64,000 nt of DNA from an uncultured Allorhizobium sp. (lineage in GTDB: Bacteria; Pseudomonadota; Alphaproteobacteria; Rhizobiales; Rhizobiaceae): positions 2,867,001 through 2,931,000 of the forward strand of contig OY288189.1 in NCBI GenBank assembly GCA_958439205.1. The letters run 5' to 3'. Positions 59,749-64,000 of the stretch are shown here, in pieces (position 1 is the first letter of the stretch; every line of letters begins with the position of its first letter). The notes beneath the pieces were generated by a model that was not told where the DNA came from, searched no databases, and worked only from the letters and a program-made list of their open reading frames with translations. A program made the translations under genes and the position numbers.

Positions 59749-61212
59749 GTGGTGCATAAAGTTTTGGGAAGCTTCAACGTCGCAGCCGTTCTTCGCCGGC
59801 TTGTCCTCACGCTGTTTGCGGTCCTCGTGGCGAGTGTCGCTGCCGTCAGCGTCGCACAGGCCAACCCGAAATATGCAGGCGTCGTGATCGATGCCAAGAC
59901 CGGCAAGGTTCTCTACAGTGAGAACGCTGACAGCCTGCGTTATCCAGCCTCGCTTACCAAGATGATGACCCTATACATGGTCTTCGAAGCGCTTGAGGCC
60001 GGCAAGATTTCGCTCAACAGCAAGGTCCCCTTCTCGGCCAATGCTGCCAAGGAGCCGCCGTCCAAGCTGGGCGTTGGCACCGGACGCAGCATTACCGTCG
60101 AGCAAGGCATCATGGCCCTGGTAACCCGCTCTGCCAACGATGTGGCCACCGCGCTTGCCGAATATCTCGGCGGCTCGGAGCAGCGCTTCGCGCAGATGAT
60201 GACATCCAAGGCCCGCAGCCTCGGCATGACCAAGACGACCTATCGCAATGCACATGGCCTGCCGAACACCGCGCAGATGACCACCGCGCGTGATCAGGCC
60301 CGTCTCAGCATCGCCCTTCGCCAGCACTTCCCGCAGTATTACGGCTATTTCTCCACCCGCAGCTTCCGCTTCGGCAAGCAGACGATCGGCAATCACAATC
60401 GCCTGCTTGGTCAGGTCCGCGGCGTTGACGGCATCAAGACGGGGTACACCCGCGCTGCCGGCTATAACCTCGCAACCTCCGCACAGGCTGATGGTCGCTC
60501 GATCGTCGCCGTCGTGCTCGGCGCGACATCCGGTGCGCGCCGCAATGCGCAGATGACCAATCTCGTGCAGCGTTATCTTCCGGCTGCATCTTCGAGCCGC
60601 GGCGGTGGCAACCTCATCGTCAAGAATGACACCTCGGTCGCGCCTGCTCAGGCGACGGCATCGCTTGGTGGCGGCAATGTCCCGAACCTGCCGCAGACCG
60701 GCCCCTTGCCGACCGTTCGCTACAGCGGCGTGGCACAGGCCTATGCGGCATCGCCTTCAGGTAACGCTGCGAGTGCCGCTCTCGAGACAATGCGTCCCGT
60801 TGCTCCCAGCGCCACGCCGGCGGTGCCAGTTCCGCAGCCGGCGCCTGCCTACATGCCGGATTCCGGTGCTGCCATCGCGCCAGCCGCGCCCACTCAGTCG
60901 GTCGCTGCAGCCTCTACAATGCCGCCGGATGTCGATGCGGTCACGACTGCATCAACCACGCCAAGCTCGGGCTGGGTCGTGCAGATCGGCACGTCGCCCG
61001 ACAAGGAGCTGGCTATGGATCTCTTGCGCAATGCGCAGGAAAAAGGCGGAAAGGTATTGCGTTCCGCCACCCCCTTCACTGTCGCCTATGGCGATGGTGC
61101 CCAGCAGATCTACCGCGCCCGTTTTGGCGGCTTCGACGAACAGAAGGACGCGGTGAATGCATGTAACGCCCTGAAGAAGAAGGGAATCGGTTGCTGGGCA
61201 GCTGCCCAGTAA
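59749..61212 (+). CDS. D-alanyl-D-alanine carboxypeptidase with SPOR domain
   Basis: A roughly 487-residue penicillin-binding protein of the DacA/DacC class (peptidase S11). After a signal peptide (cleavage around ASVAQA), the catalytic domain shows Ser68-xx-Lys (SLTK), Ser-Ala-Asn (SAND) and KTGYT motifs; then an Ala/Pro-rich linker (about 290-405) and a C-terminal SPOR domain (about 410-487), which binds denuded peptidoglycan at division sites. It trims pentapeptides and may locate to the septum by the SPOR domain. The GTG start at 59749 is likely; TTG at 59728 is an alternative. Confidence 0.9.
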   Translation: MVHKVLGSFNVAAVLRRLVLTLFAVLVASVAAVSVAQANPKYAGVVIDAKTGKVLYSENADSLRYPASLTKMMTLYMVFEALEAGKISLNSKVPFSANAAKEPPSKLGVGTGRSITVEQGIMALVTRSANDVATALAEYLGGSEQRFAQMMTSKARSLGMTKTTYRNAHGLPNTAQMTTARDQARLSIALRQHFPQYYGYFSTRSFRFGKQTIGNHNRLLGQVRGVDGIKTGYTRAAGYNLATSAQADGRSIVAVVLGATSGARRNAQMTNLVQRYLPAASSSRGGGNLIVKNDTSVAPAQATASLGGGNVPNLPQTGPLPTVRYSGVAQAYAASPSGNAASAALETMRPVAPSATPAVPVPQPAPAYMPDSGAAIAPAAPTQSVAAASTMPPDVDAVTTASTTPSSGWVVQIGTSPDKELAMDLLRNAQEKGGKVLRSATPFTVAYGDGAQQIYRARFGGFDEQKDAVNACNALKKKGIGCWAAAQ

Positions 61213-61259
61213 CACGGTCACCCGAAACCTCGATTTGTACTGTTTACGAGGAATACGGA

Positions 61260-61532
61260 ATGGCAACGAAAGACTTCCGACATCAACCAGTCGATGGTCA
61301 GGACAACAGCGGTCTGTCGCCTTCAAGCGGTGTGCTGCATCCCTTGCATGAGGCAGCTCATCGCCTCGCAGATCTGGGGCTTCGCGAGAAGCGCTCCAAG
61401 ACCAAGGACCTCATCGGGCTTCTGCTCTCTCACGGAGCCCGGGCCTGGCGTTATTCGCAACCCGAGGCCAGCATCCATCTTCACGTGACGTCTCAGGCCG
61501 GGCGTTTCCCGGTCATCATGCGCCTTCGCTGA
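61260..61532 (+). CDS. Uncharacterised small protein
   Basis: A 90-residue basic protein without signal peptide or membrane helix. The central region LHEAAHRLADLGLREKRSKTKDLIGLLLSHGARAWRY is helical with many charges; I do not recognise it. GAGGAA lies ten bases before the ATG and codon use is like its neighbours. It sits between the D,D-carboxypeptidase and the gamma carbonic anhydrase on the plus strand with short gaps, so it may belong to one transcript with them. Confidence 0.7.
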   Translation: MATKDFRHQPVDGQDNSGLSPSSGVLHPLHEAAHRLADLGLREKRSKTKDLIGLLLSHGARAWRYSQPEASIHLHVTSQAGRFPVIMRLR

Positions 61533-61548
61533 ACAGACGGATCCGCGG

Positions 61549-62076
61549 ATGCCGCTCTACCGTCTCGGAGACAGGGTGCCGAAACTGCCGGGCGCCGGAA
61601 GCTACTGGATTGCGCCGGATGCCCAGGTCATCGGCGACGTGCAGATTGACGAAGATGTCGGCATCTGGTTCGGCGCGGTTCTGCGGGGCGACAACGATCC
61701 GATCGTGATCGGTGCCGGCACCAATATCCAGGACGGTGTGATGGTGCATACCGATCCCGGCAAAGCTGTCACAATCGGCGAGGGCTGCACTATCGGCCAC
61801 CACGCGATCATTCATGGCTGCACGATCGGCAACAACTCACTTATCGGAATGGGCGCGACGGTGCTGAACGGCGCCTGGATCGGCAATAACTGCCTCGTCG
61901 GAGCCAATGCGCTGATCACGGAAGGCAAGAGCTTCCCCGATAACTCCCTGATCGTCGGCTCCCCCGCCCGGGTCGTTCGCACCCTCGACGGGGTGGCCGT
62001 TGCGGGGCTCAGGCTGTCGGCGGAAAACTATGTGAGTAACTGGCGCCGTTTTGCGGCGGACCTGCATCCACTGTGA
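61549..62076 (+). CDS. Gamma carbonic anhydrase family protein
   Basis: A 175-residue left-handed beta-helix (hexapeptide repeat) protein. The three zinc histidines of gamma carbonic anhydrases are in place: VMVHTDPG (first), and two in CTIGHHAIIHGC. Repeats such as VIGAGTNI, TIGEGCTI and SLIGMGATV form the coils of the trimer. It resembles YrdA/PaaY; carbonic anhydrase activity is plausible but some members have another role. Convergent with zur. Confidence 0.88.
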   Translation: MPLYRLGDRVPKLPGAGSYWIAPDAQVIGDVQIDEDVGIWFGAVLRGDNDPIVIGAGTNIQDGVMVHTDPGKAVTIGEGCTIGHHAIIHGCTIGNNSLIGMGATVLNGAWIGNNCLVGANALITEGKSFPDNSLIVGSPARVVRTLDGVAVAGLRLSAENYVSNWRRFAADLHPL

Positions 62077-62088
62077 GCACTGCTGCCG

Positions 62089-62496
62089 TCAGGCAGCAAT
62101 TTCCGCACAGGTCGCACAAAATCCCCTGATCTCGATCGTCGTCTTTTCCGGCTTGAAGCTGCGGCCACGCGTGATGGTTTCCAGCCGGTGGTCAACGTCG
62201 TGGTCGTGGAATTCCGTCACGTGTCCGCACTTGTTGCAGATCATGAAGGCCACAGTGCCATGTCCCGAGCAGCCATCATGCGGATGCGCACAGGCGACGA
62301 AGGCGTTTAGGCTTTCGAGCCGATGGACCATCCCGAATTCGACCAGCTTATCGAGCGCCCTATAGACCTGCAGCGGTGCACGGAAGCCGTGCTCCCGCAG
62401 ACGGTCGAGCAGGGTATAGGCCGAGAGCGGTCCGTCGCTGCCGACAAGTGCGTCGAAGACGAGGGACTGATTGCGCGTGAGATCGGTCTTGGTCAT
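62089..62496 (-). CDS. zur: Zinc uptake regulator Zur (Fur family)
   Basis: A 135-residue Fur-family repressor that senses zinc and controls znu genes. The N-terminal winged helix (LTRNQSLVFDALVGSDGPLSAYTLLDRLRE) and C-terminal metal sites are seen: CNKCGH and CATC cysteine pairs for the structural zinc, and HDHDVDH histidines for the regulatory one. It is the last gene of znuC-znuB-zur (znuB stops four bases before its start), which fits Zur rather than Fur or PerR. No Zur box is visible in the window because the znuC promoter lies off the right edge. Confidence 0.93.
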   Translation of the reverse strand: MTKTDLTRNQSLVFDALVGSDGPLSAYTLLDRLREHGFRAPLQVYRALDKLVEFGMVHRLESLNAFVACAHPHDGCSGHGTVAFMICNKCGHVTEFHDHDVDHRLETITRGRSFKPEKTTIEIRGFCATCAEIAA

Positions 62497-62500
62497 GGGT

Positions 62501-63316
62501 TCAGCCCCTCGATCGAAGGTCGGTTGTCCTGGCGCCAGGTCGGGGCAGCAGGCTGATGATGAAGAGAAGGAGAGCGGCAACCACGATCGACGGTCCGGAC
62601 GGCGTGTCGTAGGTCAGCGAGCCGAAGAGGCCCATGACAACGGCCACGGCGCCGATCAACGAGGCGAGCACGGCCATGACTTCTGGTGTCGTCGCAAAGC
62701 GTCGGGCGGCCGCGGCTGGGATGATCAGCAGAGACGTGATCAGCATGATGCCGACGATCTTCATCGCGATTGCAATGACCAGCGCCATCAGCAACATGAA
62801 GATCAGCCGTGCGCGTTCGGGCTGCATGCCCTCAGCTTCAGCGAGTTCGACATTCACGGTCCCGGCCAGCAGGGGCCGCCAGAGCCAGGCGATGACGCCC
62901 ACCACCACGAAACCACCGATCCAGACGATGGCCACATCCGTCGGTGTCACGGCCAGAATGTCACCGAAGAGGAAGGCGATGAGGTCGAAACGGACCCAGG
63001 TCATGAAGGCGACCATAACAAGGCCGATCGCCAATGTGGCATGGCTCAAGATGCCGAGCAGGGCATCGGCAGAGAGACCCTGGCGCTTCTGCAGAACGAT
63101 CAGGATCAGCGAGACGAGTGCCGCGACAACGAAGACGCTGACCATCAGGTTCAGCGAGAAGAAGAGCGACAGCGCGACGCCGAGCAAGGCCGAATGGGCC
63201 ATCGTGTCGCCGAAATAGGCCATGCGCCGCCAGATGACGAAACAGCCGAGCGGGCCGGTCGTGAGAGCAAGGCCGATGCCGGCGAGCATGGCGCGGATGA
63301 AGAAGTCATCCAGCAT
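62501..63316 (-). CDS. znuB: Zinc ABC transporter permease ZnuB
   Basis: Inner-membrane permease of the ZnuABC zinc importer, 271 residues with about eight transmembrane helices. The family sequence MAYFGDTMAHSALLGVAL with its conserved H/D and the C-terminal AAARRFATTPEVMAVL coupling-helix region are present. Start ATG 63316 lies within the end of znuC and gives MLDDFFIRAML. Co-transcribed with znuC and zur. Confidence 0.94.
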   Translation of the reverse strand: MLDDFFIRAMLAGIGLALTTGPLGCFVIWRRMAYFGDTMAHSALLGVALSLFFSLNLMVSVFVVAALVSLILIVLQKRQGLSADALLGILSHATLAIGLVMVAFMTWVRFDLIAFLFGDILAVTPTDVAIVWIGGFVVVGVIAWLWRPLLAGTVNVELAEAEGMQPERARLIFMLLMALVIAIAMKIVGIMLITSLLIIPAAAARRFATTPEVMAVLASLIGAVAVVMGLFGSLTYDTPSGPSIVVAALLLFIISLLPRPGARTTDLRSRG

Positions 63317-64000
63317 GATCGTGCTCCCGGTTCTTGTGGGGCCCATGGTCATGGCCATCATGGTGATCGTGGCCATGGTGATCCTGGTGGTCGTGATGGT
63401 GGTGCCCGTCTTCAGGATGGCAGTGATCGGTCACGCTGCCATCGGCGTGCTGGACACGCCCATCGGGCAGATGTGTATGGTCGTGGTCGTGGCTGTAGAC
63501 GGCGAGCGTCTGTGCAGCCTTGGCACCGAAGAGCCGCATGTATTCCGGGCTCTGGCTGACCGCCGCCGGGGTTCCCCGGCAGCAGACATGGCCGTTGAGA
63601 CAGATGACCGTGTCGGTTTCCGCCATCACCACATGCAGGTCATGCGAGATCAGAAGAATGCCGCAGCCGGTTGAATTGCGGATAGAGGTGATGAGGTCGT
63701 AGAGCGCGATCTCACCGGAGAAATCGACGCCCTGGACGGGTTCGTCGAGAACCAGAATATCGGGCTTGCGCGCCATCGCACGGGCGAGCAGGGCCCGCTG
63801 GAATTCCCCGCCCGACAGGTGCTGGACCTCTGCACCGGCGAGATGGGCGATGCCGACGGCTTCGAGTGCCGTGTTGACCTCCTCAGCGGACAAAGGTGCC
63901 GTCAGGGTCATCAGGCGGCGAACCGTCAGCGGCATGGTCCAGTCGACCGAGAGGCGCTGTGGCACGTAACCGACGCGCAGGCCGGGCTTCCGCTCCACCC
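63306..64000 (-). CDS. znuC: Zinc ABC transporter ATP-binding protein ZnuC (N-terminus cut)
   Basis: ATPase of the ZnuABC zinc importer. The part present contains the LSGGEFQRALLARAMA signature, Walker B ILVLDEPVQGVD and the H-loop LLISHDLHVV; the Walker A region lies to the right of the window. After about residue 230 it has a 61-residue C-terminal tail with 22 histidines, mostly HDHDH or DHH clusters, that may bind zinc. It overlaps znuB by 11 bases. Identification is secure; the N-terminus is not visible. Confidence 0.93.
   Translation of the reverse strand, partial: VERKPGLRVGYVPQRLSVDWTMPLTVRRLMTLTAPLSAEEVNTALEAVGIAHLAGAEVQHLSGGEFQRALLARAMARKPDILVLDEPVQGVDFSGEIALYDLITSIRNSTGCGILLISHDLHVVMAETDTVICLNGHVCCRGTPAAVSQSPEYMRLFGAKAAQTLAVYSHDHDHTHLPDGRVQHADGSVTDHCHPEDGHHHHDHQDHHGHDHHDGHDHGPHKNREHDHAG

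Noticed and set aside
63306..63491. Short tandem repeat or CRISPR-like array on the plus strand near 63,340-63,420
   Set aside because: The repetitive sequence is simply the coding DNA of the histidine-rich ZnuC tail.

Overview
The window is a high-GC chromosomal segment of an alphaproteobacterium, almost certainly of the family Rhizobiaceae (Rhizobium/Agrobacterium/Sinorhizobium relatives). The evidence is the gene order dusB-ntrBC-ntrYX-trkA-dat-hfq-hflX, a fused ispDF, a pyruvate dehydrogenase E1-beta that carries its own lipoyl domain, an alphaproteobacterial GAAC-N7-GAAC SOS box in front of lexA, and the znuCB-zur operon. I count about 62 protein genes packed tightly on both strands. I see no tRNA, rRNA, insertion sequence, prophage or CRISPR array; this is core chromosome rather than an island.

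Layout. 1-10.9 kb (minus strand): dusB-ntrB-ntrC, then ntrY-ntrX, trkA, a D-amino-acid aminotransferase, hfq and the start of hflX: nitrogen control, potassium uptake and RNA-based regulation. 11-13.8 kb: ispDF and the CinA-type amidase on plus, facing a COQ10-like gene and a P-loop kinase-like gene. 13.9-24.6 kb (minus): kdsA, enolase, a FtsB/DivIC-type division protein, pdhA-pdhB-pdhC, an SGNH hydrolase, lpdA and lipA, so glycolysis exit, the PDH complex and lipoate synthesis are together. 24.6-36.7 kb: a VOC protein, DUF1003 protein, lexA facing comEC, then plus-strand gltA, a PpiD-like chaperone, trpD-trpC-moaC-moeA. 36.7-41 kb (minus): pyrG, secG, tpiA and a secreted hydrolase. 41-49.4 kb: parE, an AI-2E family permease, several poorly known proteins, a flavin reductase/nitroreductase pair and an acyltransferase. 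49.4-57.5 kb: thrS, DUF2267, yidD, IscU-like scaffold, folE, hisI, patatin-like, CBS-pair, rhomboid and PilZ genes. 57.5-64 kb: a long AT-rich intergenic region, a periplasmic transglutaminase-like protease, an anchored unknown protein, a SPOR-containing D,D-carboxypeptidase, gamma carbonic anhydrase, and zur-znuB-znuC running off the right edge.

Most of the window is well understood housekeeping. The signal I consider most worth checking is non-coding: between the rhomboid and PilZ genes (about 56,670-56,910) the minus strand carries a sigma70-like promoter, three compact hairpins in a row and a strong intrinsic terminator whose only imperfect pair is a legal U-G wobble on the minus strand but a C-A mismatch on the plus strand. 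It looks like a roughly 200-nt structured small RNA or a terminated leader of the rhomboid gene. Other leads are a hairpin that places the Shine-Dalgarno of the P-loop gene in its loop, an orphan plus-strand terminator next to thrS, a perfect palindrome upstream of gltA, nested inverted repeats in the dusB/ispDF divergent region, and an almost identical 66-bp repeat shared by pdhB and pdhC.
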